A stretch of DNA of 43,421 nt from a virus. The notes under the pieces are model-generated. The model did not search any database, was not told the origin of the DNA, and was given only the letters and a program-made list of their open reading frames with translations. The DNA lies in the IMG/VR virus record IMGVR_UViG_3300030118_005441, positions 1 to 43,421 of that record; one strand, 5' to 3'. This document shows positions 1-7,648 of this stretch, one piece after another (position 1 is the stretch's first letter; each line of letters opens with the position of its first letter). The position numbers were made by a program, and so were the translations under genes.

Positions 1-230
1 AACTCAACAAGCAGTGTTTGCAATTAAAGCTGAATTTGATACGAGCACCGTTTTGCTTCATTCTGGACTTGGCGACCTTACAATAAACAGTGAAACCTAT
101 ACAGGGGCAGGGACTTTGTTAGGTATCTCTGACATCGAGGACGCGAATGATCTTAAAAGTTCTGGTGTTACTTTTCAATTATCGGGCATGAATGCAACCG
201 TATTAGGTTATGCGCTGAATGAAAATTTAC
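1..230. repeat. Left copy of the 230-bp terminal redundancy
   Basis: This segment is repeated in the same orientation and reading frame at 43192-43421. The copies differ at 11 positions in this copy (76, 97, 100, 103, 136, 145, 169, 178, 184, 202, 203), about 95% identity. All 11 differences are synonymous. It marks the closing point of a circular or circularly permuted genome rather than a functional terminal repeat, because it lies inside one gene. Confidence 0.9.
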
Positions 231-601
231 AAAATAGAAATATTAGTTTGTTTTTGGCTTTTCTGTCAGCAGGAACAGATCACGTTGAAGGTTTTATGAC
301 GTTGTATAAAGGTCGCATGGTATCGAGTTCAATCTCCGATACTACAGAGCAAGGTGTAATTGTCACTTTGCAAACTGAAAATCGCTTGCTCGATTTAGAT
401 AGACCTTCTAATTTCAGATATACCAAAGAATCACAGATTGCATTGAATCCAAGCACTACAGACACAGGATTCGATGCGGTTGACAAATTGCAAGATATTG
501 AGATTAGTTGGGGATCGAGAACCTTTAGCGGAGGCGGTTCTTTAGGTACGGGTTTGACGGGCAATAAGTTAAACGAAGTCGCAACCATGAACAAAGCTTG
601 A
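2..601 (+). CDS. Tail hub protein, DUF2163 / phiJL001 gp84-like (3' part; 5' end at 43139)
   Basis: The reading frame is open from base 2. Its missing first 18 codons are at 43139-43192 at the other end of the window, giving a full protein of about 217 residues. The first in-frame start inside this copy is GTG at 14, which is not the true start. The pattern GISDIEDANDLKSSGVTF and the later segment around LLDLDRPSNFRYT fit the phage family DUF2163 (phiJL001 gp84-like, related to a GTA hub component). In that family it sits at the distal tail between the Dit-like protein and the NlpC/P60-like protein, as here. The stop TGA overlaps the ATG of the next gene at 601. Role in tail tip assembly is inferred from family and position. 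Confidence 0.8.
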   Translation, partial: TQQAVFAIKAEFDTSTVLLHSGLGDLTINSETYTGAGTLLGISDIEDANDLKSSGVTFQLSGMNATVLGYALNENLQNRNISLFLAFLSAGTDHVEGFMTLYKGRMVSSSISDTTEQGVIVTLQTENRLLDLDRPSNFRYTKESQIALNPSTTDTGFDAVDKLQDIEISWGSRTFSGGGSLGTGLTGNKLNEVATMNKA

Positions 602-1020
602 TGAAAAAATTAAACAATTGGGAACAACAGTTTCACAGATTTTTATGTGAAAACAAAGACAGAAAATTTCGATGGGGTCGATGGGATTGTGTCATATTTG
701 CAAATTCCGCTTGTAAGGCGATGTCAGGAGAGAAACTCATTCCTGAGTATCTTTACTGGGAAAACAAAAGAACTGCCGTTAAAACGATAAAAGAATACGG
801 AGAAACGCTATTAAACAGCATGATTAAAGGGACAAAAGAAAAAGGCTTGAAAGAAGTGCCTAATGATGAAATTAAAAAGGGCGACATTTGCGTTTATAAC
901 TCGAATGGTAAAAATATCACTGGGGTCTGTGATGGTTATGCTATTTTGTCCCCTGCTTCAGAAGGTTATGCTTACAGCGATATAAACACCGCAATTAAGG
1001 TTTTTAGGATTAATGGCTAA
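601..1020 (+). CDS. NlpC/P60-like (DUF6950-type) tail assembly protein
   Basis: The 139-residue protein carries the signature WGRWDC (residues 25-30) with Cys30 where NlpC/P60 and DUF6950 proteins hold their cysteine. The position between the DUF2163 hub and a J-like tip protein matches the GTA and lambda-type order, where a peptidase-like protein helps tail tip assembly or crosses peptidoglycan. I chose ATG 601, which overlaps the upstream stop (TGATG), over TTG 598. I see no clear catalytic histidine: the expected GH motif region reads GVCDGYAIL. The protein may therefore be structural rather than an active peptidase. It overlaps the next gene by 8 bases, which suggests translational coupling. 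Confidence 0.75.
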   Translation: MKKLNNWEQQFHRFLCENKDRKFRWGRWDCVIFANSACKAMSGEKLIPEYLYWENKRTAVKTIKEYGETLLNSMIKGTKEKGLKEVPNDEIKKGDICVYNSNGKNITGVCDGYAILSPASEGYAYSDINTAIKVFRING

Positions 1021-4000
1021 ACAAATTAAAACAGCAATTGTTGCGGCTGTCGTTGTTATTACAGGGATGTATTTAGCAAAAGGCATCGGCACTTTGCTGA
1101 AAATTAAAGATTTAGCAGGTCTTACTTTTGCGGCTATAAAAAAACGTGCGATCTATGCGTTTGCAGGAACTCTGGTTGCGGGTGCTTTTGGTCAATTGAC
1201 AAATAAGGGCGTCAACGCATCGATGGACAACTTCGGTAGAAAAGTTGCTGTATCTGGAATCGCCGTACCTCGTCAAATTATTTATGGATCAAATGTTCGT
1301 GTCGGTGGGACGATTGTAAAATTAGACAGTCGAGGGGCGAACAATGCAATTCTCTCGATGGCAATTGTGATCGCGGGTCATGAAATTGATGGATTCAATA
1401 AAGTTTTTGTCAATAATAAAGAACTGACCACATCTAGTGCAACCGTTAGCGGTGAAACAGTATTCACTGCGACCAATTCAGATTTTACCAACACCGATAA
1501 TAACAGTAATTTTGGATCGGGTGCTCTCATCAGATTTACTTTCCACAAAGGAGATCAAACTGCTGTCGATGGTTTAGCGGCGGCTGAAAATTCATCAAGA
1601 TATCCATCAACTTGTAAGTTCCTTGGATGTGCATATTTTTACATGGAGTTCGTTTATGATCCTGAAAAAATGCCCTCACTTCCTGAAGTTTTTTTCAACG
1701 TCAAAGGAAAGAATGTTTTTGATCCTAGAACAAATGCGGTGGCAAATACTGATTTACAAAGAGCAAACCCTGCGCTTCAAGCTAGAGATTTTTTAACAGA
1801 TACAACCTATGGACTAAAAGCATTGGATGCTGAAATAAATGATGGAGCAACAAACGGTTCTGATGTCGGCAGTTTCTGCCATGCCGCTAATATTTGTGAT
1901 GCTAATTTGACGACTGGCGGTGTCACAGAGACCACTTACACCTCCAATGGATTTTTTCATTTTAGTGCAACGGGCAATGGAGTCATTCAAGCTATTTCAT
2001 CGGCCTGTGCAGGAAATCTTACTTATACAAATGGAAAATTTAATTTCTTTGCAGGAACTACTCAAACGGCCTCTTTAACAATTACCGATGACAAAATTAT
2101 TGGGACTCCCGATATACAAACGAAATCTTCAAGTGGTGAGTTATTCAACTCGGTAAAGTCGGTTTTTGTAGATTCAGGAAATAAATTTAACATTGCCGAG
2201 ACACCGTTATTTGAAGATGCGTCTATGCTTACAGAAGATACTCCAGATGGTGCGAGTGCAAGTGCGGCGACAAAACAGCATTTCAAAAAAACTTTAGAAA
2301 TGCGATTCCCAATGACGACTTCAGAAACAATGGCGCAACGATTGCAAAAAATATCTCTTTTGGATCAGAGGCAAACAACTCAATTATCTCTTGTTACAAC
2401 CACTGAATTTATGAAAGCACAACCGAATGACTACGTGACTGTTACTAACGACCGTTTAGGCTTTACTGCAAAACTTTTTAAAATAGAGGATATGGCTTTG
2501 ACGTTTTTGGAAAGCGATGGCGCCATTTTTATTGCTGTAAACTTAACATTAAGAGAGACTGCAACTTCCATTTTCACATTTGGTTCGTATCAAACGCCTC
2601 AAGACAATAGCGCTGACGCTACGGTCGGAGTTCCAACCTGTCCTATTCCCACAAACGGAACACCATCGCAAGTAAAGGGGCAGGAGGGTCCGACAACAAA
2701 AATTAATATTAAAGTTCCTTGGACAAATGCAAATGACCCCAAAGTATTAGGCACTGAAGTTCAATATAAATTAAGTGGGGATTCGACTTATGAAAATGCG
2801 GTTGTTGCGACCAAAGGACAAACTGAAGCAAGCATACCTAATGTGACAGTTGGTGAAACTTATAACATAAAATTAAGGCATTTTACGAAAGACAATGTTT
2901 ACAGTGCATTAACAAATGAAATGACGATCGGTGTTACACAACCTGATTCTGGTCCTGCCTTGCCGACAAATGTAAGCGCCACCACAGATAAACCGCTGAT
3001 GATCGAGGTGGAATGGACAAATCCATCAAATGTTAATCTTCGCGCTGTAGAGGTTCACGTCAGCACGACATCAGGTTACACGCCATCGAGTAGCACGTTG
3101 ATTGGCACTTACATTGGAGACGTTGGTAAGAAAAAAACGATTATTTTAGGGATTGCTCACGGTTTAGCATTTGACACAATCCAATACATTAGACTTCGAT
3201 CAATCAATGTGTACGGTACAAGTTCTAATGATGGCAGTGGCAATGATACTTACACGACTCAAGTGCAGGGCAAAATGCTGAAAGTCGCAAACACAGATAT
3301 TTCAGTCAATAACCTCGCCGCAATCAGCGCAAATCTTGGCACTGTTACAGCAGGATCATTGGCATCAAATCTTATTACAGGTGATGTCTCAGAAGTTTAT
3401 CCTTTGATGAGGTCAGTAAGTTCAAGCGTAAGCACTTCATTCACAGATAAATTCACTTTCTCTATACCTGCGCCTACAAATGGGATTGCAAAACGACAAA
3501 AAATTGATGCAACCATTGAATTCCGTCTTGGCAATGCAGGTCAAAATACACCCAACGCAAAAACTTTTATTTCTGTCAGATGTATGAAAAAAAGCAAGGG
3601 TGTGAATGCGGTTAGCGTTGGTACTGTCGTGGCTGTCGATAATGATACAAGTTTCACTCAAATTATAGAAATTTCAGGCAATGTGTTAAATGTGGTTGAT
3701 ATCAGCGGTGGTGTTGCTTCAACGAATGACGCCAGTGGAACAAATGAACCCGCAACCATCCGTGATGTATTTTATGATGCTTCTACAAATAGAACGTTCA
3801 TTGGTATTGAAGCATCTGGGGTTGTGTTTACTACAAGTGATTCTGTGTTTTACAGTGATTCCAAATTTAATTCATCAGGAACTTTCGTTTCGACTCTTGT
3901 GGATCAAACTTACTTTCAAATCACGCCTCCTGATCCAGATGATACATTGGGGAATCAAAGCATATTTTTTCCATATCGGGGAACTTTTGGAACTACGACA

Positions 4001-4102
4001 ACCGCAACAGAATTTAAAATTCAAGCCAAACGAACAAACCTTCAGGCAAGTTGTTCGCTTGACATAAATAAAATTTTTGGAACTTTGGAAAACATATCAT
4101 GA
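1013..4102 (+). CDS. Tail tip / host specificity protein, lambda J-like
   Basis: This 1029-residue protein directly follows the hub and NlpC-like genes, the usual place of the J-type central tip protein that contacts the host. Residues about 5-65 are hydrophobic and Ala/Gly rich. The segment around YGSNVRVGGTIV (about 90-103) resembles the start of the conserved J core. Residues about 545-640 and 645-745 look like two fibronectin type III domains (VPWTNANDP, EVEWTNPSNV). The C-terminal 280 residues are beta-rich with no family I recognise and may be the receptor-facing part. ATG 1013 overlaps the upstream gene, and the stop overlaps the next start (ATGA at 4099). Family by context and weak similarity; exact receptor role inferred. 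Confidence 0.75.
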   Translation: MAKQIKTAIVAAVVVITGMYLAKGIGTLLKIKDLAGLTFAAIKKRAIYAFAGTLVAGAFGQLTNKGVNASMDNFGRKVAVSGIAVPRQIIYGSNVRVGGTIVKLDSRGANNAILSMAIVIAGHEIDGFNKVFVNNKELTTSSATVSGETVFTATNSDFTNTDNNSNFGSGALIRFTFHKGDQTAVDGLAAAENSSRYPSTCKFLGCAYFYMEFVYDPEKMPSLPEVFFNVKGKNVFDPRTNAVANTDLQRANPALQARDFLTDTTYGLKALDAEINDGATNGSDVGSFCHAANICDANLTTGGVTETTYTSNGFFHFSATGNGVIQAISSACAGNLTYTNGKFNFFAGTTQTASLTITDDKIIGTPDIQTKSSSGELFNSVKSVFVDSGNKFNIAETPLFEDASMLTEDTPDGASASAATKQHFKKTLEMRFPMTTSETMAQRLQKISLLDQRQTTQLSLVTTTEFMKAQPNDYVTVTNDRLGFTAKLFKIEDMALTFLESDGAIFIAVNLTLRETATSIFTFGSYQTPQDNSADATVGVPTCPIPTNGTPSQVKGQEGPTTKINIKVPWTNANDPKVLGTEVQYKLSGDSTYENAVVATKGQTEASIPNVTVGETYNIKLRHFTKDNVYSALTNEMTIGVTQPDSGPALPTNVSATTDKPLMIEVEWTNPSNVNLRAVEVHVSTTSGYTPSSSTLIGTYIGDVGKKKTIILGIAHGLAFDTIQYIRLRSINVYGTSSNDGSGNDTYTTQVQGKMLKVANTDISVNNLAAISANLGTVTAGSLASNLITGDVSEVYPLMRSVSSSVSTSFTDKFTFSIPAPTNGIAKRQKIDATIEFRLGNAGQNTPNAKTFISVRCMKKSKGVNAVSVGTVVAVDNDTSFTQIIEISGNVLNVVDISGGVASTNDASGTNEPATIRDVFYDASTNRTFIGIEASGVVFTTSDSVFYSDSKFNSSGTFVSTLVDQTYFQITPPDPDDTLGNQSIFFPYRGTFGTTTTATEFKIQAKRTNLQASCSLDINKIFGTLENIS

Positions 4103-4317
4103 TACAAGTAGGATTTACCAAAACCGATGGATCAGAGGTTGTTGAAGAGACTGTTCAAGGCGCCCCAAATGCAAATGAGGCATTGGCAAATTTGAAAACC
4201 GCAAAGGAATCAGATAACACAGTCAGCAAGGTTTGGCTTGCAATGCAAAGATTTACGGATGAAAATGGTCAAAAGGTAGACGCATATTGGGATATATATG
4301 CGGAAATTGATTTGTAA
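4099..4317 (+). CDS. Small conserved-looking protein of the tail tip operon
   Basis: A 72-residue acidic protein whose ATG overlaps the stop of the J-like gene (ATGA), so it is probably translated by coupling. It has no membrane segment or motif that I recognise. The C-terminal part is rich in aromatic residues (VWLAMQRFT, AYWDIYAEIDL), which suggests a small folded beta domain. Position after the tip protein suggests a tail-associated or chaperone role, but this is inference. Confidence 0.6.
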   Translation: MIQVGFTKTDGSEVVEETVQGAPNANEALANLKTAKESDNTVSKVWLAMQRFTDENGQKVDAYWDIYAEIDL

Positions 4318-4339
4318 TGTTCTACGTGGAACAAAAATT

Positions 4340-4654
4340 ATGACACCGAAAAAATTAGAACCGAAATCAAAATACGAAGAATATGACTTTGACGGTGATG
4401 GCACTGTTACTGATGAAGAAATATCTAAACACAATGAAATACTCAAACAAGAATTAGCAGAAGAAAAAGCGGATACACAGAGAAAAATGGCTTGGGTCGC
4501 AATGATTTCAATGATTTTGTACCCACTAGCTTCGCTTGTGATTGCGGAAGATAGACTGGATACATGGAGCGCAATGAGCGATATGATATTTTTAAGTCAA
4601 GCCTCCGTTATCGGTTTGTATTTTGGTGCAACAGCTTATATGGCTAAAAAATAG
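4340..4654 (+). CDS. EF-hand membrane protein, putative holin or holin regulator
   Basis: The 104-residue protein has a canonical EF-hand calcium loop at residues 16-27 (DFDGDGTVTDEE) with Asp16, Asp18, Asp20, Gly21 and Glu27 in the ligand positions. A charged helix follows, then two hydrophobic segments at about 51-70 and 83-101 that should span the inner membrane. I preferred ATG 4340 (GTGGA sequence 9 bases upstream) over ATG 4298, which would overlap the previous gene by 20 bases. It lies next to a GTA-type holin and the lysozyme. I recall similar EF-hand plus transmembrane proteins in marine phages, usually without a tested function. Calcium sensing in lysis is inference. Confidence 0.7.
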   Translation: MTPKKLEPKSKYEEYDFDGDGTVTDEEISKHNEILKQELAEEKADTQRKMAWVAMISMILYPLASLVIAEDRLDTWSAMSDMIFLSQASVIGLYFGATAYMAKK

Positions 4655-4663
4655 GAGATTATT

Positions 4664-5062
4664 ATGCTGACAAATTTGATTGGTCCCGCAACTCAGTTGT
4701 TAGATAAGTTTATAGAAGACAAAGATCAAAAGATGGCTTTGGCTCATGAGATAAGCACAATGGCAGAACGTCACGCTCAAGAACTTGCAAAAGGTCAAAT
4801 TGAAGTCAACAAAATGGAGGCCGCAAGTAGCAGTATGTTTGTGGCGGGTTGGAGGCCCGCAGTCGGTTGGATTTGCGCCCTTGGTTTTGCATCGAACTTC
4901 ATATTGATACCGATGGCAAATTTTGCACTTGCGTTAGCCACAATTGAAGTTCAAATTCCGATGATCGATACTTCTCAAATGATGCCTGTTCTGATGGGCA
5001 TGCTAGGCCTCGGAACCCTCAGAACTGTCGAGAAGGTTAGGAAAGTTAGTAGAGAACAATAG
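4664..5062 (+). CDS. Holin, GTA three-transmembrane type
   Basis: The 132-residue protein resembles the GTA_holin_3TM family. An amphipathic, charged N-terminal helix (residues 1-50) leads to the typical segment AGWRPAVGWICALGF and further hydrophobic stretches to about residue 118, then a basic tail (VEKVRKVSREQ). Holins form inner-membrane holes that release the endolysin. The start has a strong ribosome-binding site (AGGAG, seven to eight bases upstream). The neighbours, an EF-hand membrane protein before and a lysozyme after, make a lysis cassette. Confidence 0.8.
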   Translation: MLTNLIGPATQLLDKFIEDKDQKMALAHEISTMAERHAQELAKGQIEVNKMEAASSSMFVAGWRPAVGWICALGFASNFILIPMANFALALATIEVQIPMIDTSQMMPVLMGMLGLGTLRTVEKVRKVSREQ

Positions 5063-5093
5063 ATAAGTTATTGATTTTAAAGAGAAATTTTGA

Positions 5094-5240
5094 ATGGGCT
5101 GGAAAGAATATAATGGGGGAGATGACGTGAGTTGGGTGCATATCGTTTTGCTTTTCCTTATATTTATAGGAATGATTTTGTTTTTTTGGTTGTTTGGTCC
5201 AGAGTCTAGAGAACTTGTTGAATCGCCAATAGAGGATTAA
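5094..5240 (+). CDS. Small single-pass membrane protein in the lysis cassette
   Basis: A 48-codon reading frame fills the gap between holin and lysozyme. It starts with MGWKEYNGGDDVSW, has one strongly hydrophobic segment at about residues 15-35 ending in ILFFWLFG, and an acidic tail. An AGAG-type ribosome-binding site lies about nine bases before ATG 5094, and the stop TAA is immediately followed by the lysozyme ATG. The short length and single membrane segment suit a holin partner, antiholin or spanin-like helper. No sequence family recognised. Confidence 0.55.
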   Translation: MGWKEYNGGDDVSWVHIVLLFLIFIGMILFFWLFGPESRELVESPIED

Positions 5241-5669
5241 ATGAAGATTCAAAAGATGTTACGCATACATGAGGGTGTTCGATCGCACGTCTATACTTGC
5301 TCCGCAGGATATGAAACTGTCGGGGTAGGAAGAAACATTTCTAAGACTGGGCTTGGGTTGTCTGAGGATGAAATCACTTATTTGCTTGAAAACGATATCT
5401 CAAGAGTAAGAGCAGAGTTATCATCTGCCTTTACATGGTTTGATGACCTTGACGAAGTAAGAACAGATGCGATGATGGATATTGCCTTTAACATTGGTTT
5501 ATCGAGATTGATGACTTTTAAAAAGGCTTTGACGGCTATGAACCAACAAGATTATGACAAAGCGGCATCTGAATTTTTAGATAGTCGTTGGTCTGAACAA
5601 GTTGGAGCAAGATCACAACGAGTCGCAGGAATGATTAAAACAGGAGAATATCCTGATGAGTTTAAGTAA
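5241..5669 (+). CDS. Endolysin, T4-type lysozyme (GH24)
   Basis: This 142-residue muramidase cleaves the glycan strands of peptidoglycan at lysis. It aligns end to end with T4 lysozyme without gaps at the start: Glu11 (IHEG) is the catalytic acid and Thr26 (YETVGVGRN) is conserved. The residue equal to T4 Asp20 is Cys20. This variant belongs to the known E-8-[D/C]-5-T motif of the family, so activity is expected. The equivalent of T4 His31 is Arg31. There is no signal peptide or SAR segment, so export needs a holin, which is encoded just upstream. The 3' end overlaps the next gene by 14 bases. Confidence 0.9.
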   Translation: MKIQKMLRIHEGVRSHVYTCSAGYETVGVGRNISKTGLGLSEDEITYLLENDISRVRAELSSAFTWFDDLDEVRTDAMMDIAFNIGLSRLMTFKKALTAMNQQDYDKAASEFLDSRWSEQVGARSQRVAGMIKTGEYPDEFK

Positions 5670-5883
5670 AACACAAAGTCATCGATTGGGCGGTTTACTT
5701 GCGGTGATGTCAAACGAGACAATCGATCTCGATTTAATTAAAGAATCAATCGAAGACGGATTTATTGAATACACAAACGGAAAGTTAAAGTTATCCTCGC
5801 AAGGGATAAGCGAAAAGAACAGATTATGTACTCTTGCAGGATTGAACATAAAATATAAAAGTGAGGCAAAAAATGCCATATGA
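5656..5883 (+). CDS. Small hypothetical protein between lysozyme and nuclease
   Basis: A 75-residue charged protein with no membrane segment and no recognised family. The segment MSNETIDLDLIKESIEDGFI followed by GKLKLSSQGI could be a small winged-helix or DNA-binding-like fold, but this is only an impression. It overlaps the lysozyme gene by 14 bases at its start and the nuclease gene by 11 bases at its end, so it is clearly part of the same transcript. Confidence 0.55.
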   Translation: MSLSKTQSHRLGGLLAVMSNETIDLDLIKESIEDGFIEYTNGKLKLSSQGISEKNRLCTLAGLNIKYKSEAKNAI

Positions 5884-6238
5884 ATACACGTACACGAATT
5901 GTAAAGTAAGAAAAATAGTTGACGGGGACACGATAGACTTAGATATTGATTTGGGATTTGATTGTTGGCTTCACAATCAACGGATCAGATTAGCAGGCAT
6001 TGACACCCCAGAAAGCCGAACAAGAAACATTGATGAGAAGGCGCTAGGATTAGCCGCTAAGAGACGTTTAAAAGAGGTATGCAAAGGGCCGATTAAATTG
6101 GTATCGCACGGTAGAGACAAATATGGACGCATTTTGGGCACTCCTTACACAAAGGATGGCACAGACATCTGTTTCTTGCTGATTGAAGAAGGTCATGCGG
6201 TCGAATATGACGGGGGAACTAAGAAGATTTGGGCTTAG
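5873..6238 (+). CDS. Thermonuclease (staphylococcal nuclease-like, SNase)
   Basis: The 121-residue protein is a compact SNc domain that cuts DNA or RNA with calcium. Visible active-site residues are Asp19 (VDGDT), Arg39 and Glu47 in RLAGIDTPE, Asp44 and Thr45 in the same block, and Arg86 in DKYGR. These equal Asp21, Arg35, Glu43, Asp40, Thr41 and Arg87 of staphylococcal nuclease. I chose ATG 5873 (GAGG six bases upstream) over GTG 5861. No signal peptide is seen, so it should act in the cytoplasm, perhaps on host DNA. Its 3' end overlaps the converging gene on the other strand by 20 bases, with no visible terminator between them. Confidence 0.88.
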   Translation: MPYEYTYTNCKVRKIVDGDTIDLDIDLGFDCWLHNQRIRLAGIDTPESRTRNIDEKALGLAAKRRLKEVCKGPIKLVSHGRDKYGRILGTPYTKDGTDICFLLIEEGHAVEYDGGTKKIWA

Positions 6239-6416
6239 TATCTGTCCAATGGCTCATCCAAAGTTCCTCTTCTGCTTCCTGACATTTTTTACAGTAGAGA
6301 AACTGGAAGCCATGCTCATCTTCACCGATGCTTTTTGAGCAGTCGCACTGATCACAGTGAAAGTCTTCATCGCCTTGATAGGCAGAAAACTCGTTTACTG
6401 GACTATAGATAACCAT
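6219..6416 (-). CDS. Small zinc-ribbon-like protein, end of the leftward operon
   Basis: The 65-residue protein holds two CxxC knuckles, Cys21/Cys24 (CDQC) and Cys42/Cys45 (CKKC), spaced like a zinc ribbon, inside an acidic background. Its ATG overlaps the stop of the upstream XRE gene (TGATG at 6414-6418), so it is translationally coupled to the regulator. I chose this ATG over TTG 6419. It is the last gene of the leftward transcript and runs 20 bases into the converging nuclease gene. Function unknown; a nucleic-acid or protein adaptor is possible. Confidence 0.55.
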   Translation of the reverse strand: MVIYSPVNEFSAYQGDEDFHCDQCDCSKSIGEDEHGFQFLYCKKCQEAEEELWMSHWTDTKPKSS

Positions 6417-6619
6417 CAATCAAATCCTTTATCTTTGAAATAGTTAGTCAACGCTAATGATAATCTTTTGTTTATTGGCTGATGCCCGTTTTCCATGTTT
6501 GATACTGCCGATCGATTCGGAACACCATTAGTAAAGTATCCAAGATATGCGGCAACTTCTGCTTGTGTTACGCCTGCGCTTTCTCTCATTGATCTGAGAG
6601 TATTTCCATCGAAATCCAT
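6416..6619 (-). CDS. XRE-family (Cro/CI-type) helix-turn-helix regulator
   Basis: A 67-residue DNA-binding protein made only of an HTH_3 domain. The two helices are in MRESAGVTQAEVAAYLGY (about 11-28) and NRSAVSNMENGHQPI (about 35-49), a typical XRE layout. A good ribosome-binding site (AAGGA seven bases upstream) precedes the ATG. It lies far down the leftward operon rather than at the divergent promoter, and is coupled to the zinc-ribbon gene. It may repress the ACCCAAWTTGGGT sites or act on host promoters; the target cannot be read from sequence. Confidence 0.75.
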   Translation of the reverse strand: MDFDGNTLRSMRESAGVTQAEVAAYLGYFTNGVPNRSAVSNMENGHQPINKRLSLALTNYFKDKGFD

Positions 6620-6644
6620 TTTTTATCCTTAGACTTTTGTCAGT

Positions 6645-6785
6645 TTATTTTTCGAGGATGACCTCTAATTTTTGCAAATGCTCATCTGAAAGTAATTCTT
6701 TGACTGCTAAAATTGGTAATTCTAAAAGATCAGCATCATATTCGTCTTGAATGCTACCCAGAAAAAAAGTGACATCATCAATCAT
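6645..6785 (-). CDS. Very small acidic protein, coupled to upstream gene
   Basis: A 46-residue acidic protein (starts MIDDVTFFLGSI). I set the start at ATG 6785 because the frame then overlaps the end of the 6778-6972 gene by eight bases, a normal phage spacing. The longer version up to 6908 would lie inside that gene. It is leucine-rich and alpha-helical in appearance, with no recognised family. Possibly a small inhibitor or accessory factor. Confidence 0.45.
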   Translation of the reverse strand: MIDDVTFFLGSIQDEYDADLLELPILAVKELLSDEHLQKLEVILEK

Positions 6786-6972
6786 CAAGATATTCCTGAT
6801 CATACCACTGCCAAACAATCTCTCTGTTTCTTCTCCAAGTATTGTCAAACAATCTTTCAAGTTTTCTATCGGCTTCTGCAAAGCCATATTCTGCAACAAA
6901 TTCAACATAATTGTGTTTGAGCGAACTCAACATGCAATCATCGTGTATTTGCTGTTCATTATAATTTAACAT
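6778..6972 (-). CDS. Small helical protein of the leftward early operon
   Basis: A 64-residue protein starting MLNYNEQQIHDDC. ATG 6972 is chosen because a strong ribosome-binding site (AGAGGG, five to seven bases upstream) precedes it. The longer frame from 7050 would overlap the neighbouring gene. The middle and end (RKLERLFDNTW, VWQWYDQEYLDD) are rich in aromatic and charged residues. No family recognised. Small proteins in this location of phage genomes often act on host factors, but nothing here proves it. Confidence 0.55.
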   Translation of the reverse strand: MLNYNEQQIHDDCMLSSLKHNYVEFVAEYGFAEADRKLERLFDNTWRRNREIVWQWYDQEYLDD

Positions 6973-7024
6973 ATCAATCCCTCTGGTTAGTATCTTATAC
7001 ATTTTGAGCAAAAAACTCAAATTA

Positions 7025-7321
7025 TCAAAGCCAATCCCATATTGCATCATCTGTTAAAATCAAAGCGTTTCCTTGGACGATTTCTGATTTTGAATCATAG
7101 TCCTGTAAAATGCCCGTAGCGGCAAAATTTATTGGCATTGAGTTTCCATCAAGATCGCGTCCATTGTCACTGTAAACTAAAACAGAGCGCTCTGAGAGCC
7201 ATATTGGTTTTGGGAATCCTTTTATAAAATAAATCACTTCATCAATCCTCAACGATTCATTTAGGTAAATGAGTCTCGTTTGATTCCCTAAATTACAAAC
7301 TTCAAAATCTGCTTTGTTCAT
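7025..7321 (-). CDS. Hypothetical early protein, weakly DUF3846-like
   Basis: The 98-residue protein begins MNKADFEVCNLGNQ. ATG 7321 has GGAGA about six bases upstream and is preferred over 7336. The second half (YSDNGRDLDG, then NFAATGIL and GNALILTDD) reminds me of DUF3846, a small phage and plasmid family with a run of polar turns and a final I-x-G-x-A-L-I-L motif. This match is weak and from memory. Cytoplasmic, no membrane segment. Confidence 0.5.
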   Translation of the reverse strand: MNKADFEVCNLGNQTRLIYLNESLRIDEVIYFIKGFPKPIWLSERSVLVYSDNGRDLDGNSMPINFAATGILQDYDSKSEIVQGNALILTDDAIWDWL

Positions 7322-7347
7322 TTCTATTCTCCGCAACGTTTACAAAA

Positions 7348-7614
7348 TTAATAGCTTAGCGTCCCCCATTTAGGGTCATAATCTACTTTCTTAAAACCTT
7401 GGAGAATCTCAATTTGTATTTCACACATCACCCTTCGGTTTCCTTTTTTTACTTCCCTACCATGAGGATGCAAATCAATATAGTGTCCACAGGTTGTCCG
7501 AATCTCCCAATACTGCATATTTAGGCTTTTGACATCATACACACGCTCAATTTTTTTATCGCTATTAATCCGATATCCATTCACTTTGATTCTGAAAATT
7601 TGTTCATATCTCAT
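7348..7614 (-). CDS. Hypothetical basic early protein
   Basis: An 88-residue basic protein starting MRYEQIFRIKVNGYRI. ATG 7614 is chosen because AAGGA lies eight bases upstream; the 7635 start would place that site inside the gene. It contains TTCGHYIDLHPHGREV, with Cys and three His close together, which could bind a metal. Its leader shares the string AAACAAAAGGA with the 7700-7948 and 19479-19730 genes. No family recognised. Confidence 0.5.
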   Translation of the reverse strand: MRYEQIFRIKVNGYRINSDKKIERVYDVKSLNMQYWEIRTTCGHYIDLHPHGREVKKGNRRVMCEIQIEILQGFKKVDYDPKWGTLSY

Positions 7615-7648
7615 AATTTTTTCCTTTTGTTTCATTTAGTTTTCCAAG

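Noticed and set aside
3690-4067. Plus-strand 125-codon frame inside the J-like gene
   Set aside because: It is in another frame of a clearly coding region, with no ribosome-binding site and no sensible composition.
6786-6908. N-terminal extension of the 46-residue protein to 6908
   Set aside because: It would lie wholly inside the better supported 6778-6972 gene. The short form with an eight-base overlap is the normal arrangement.
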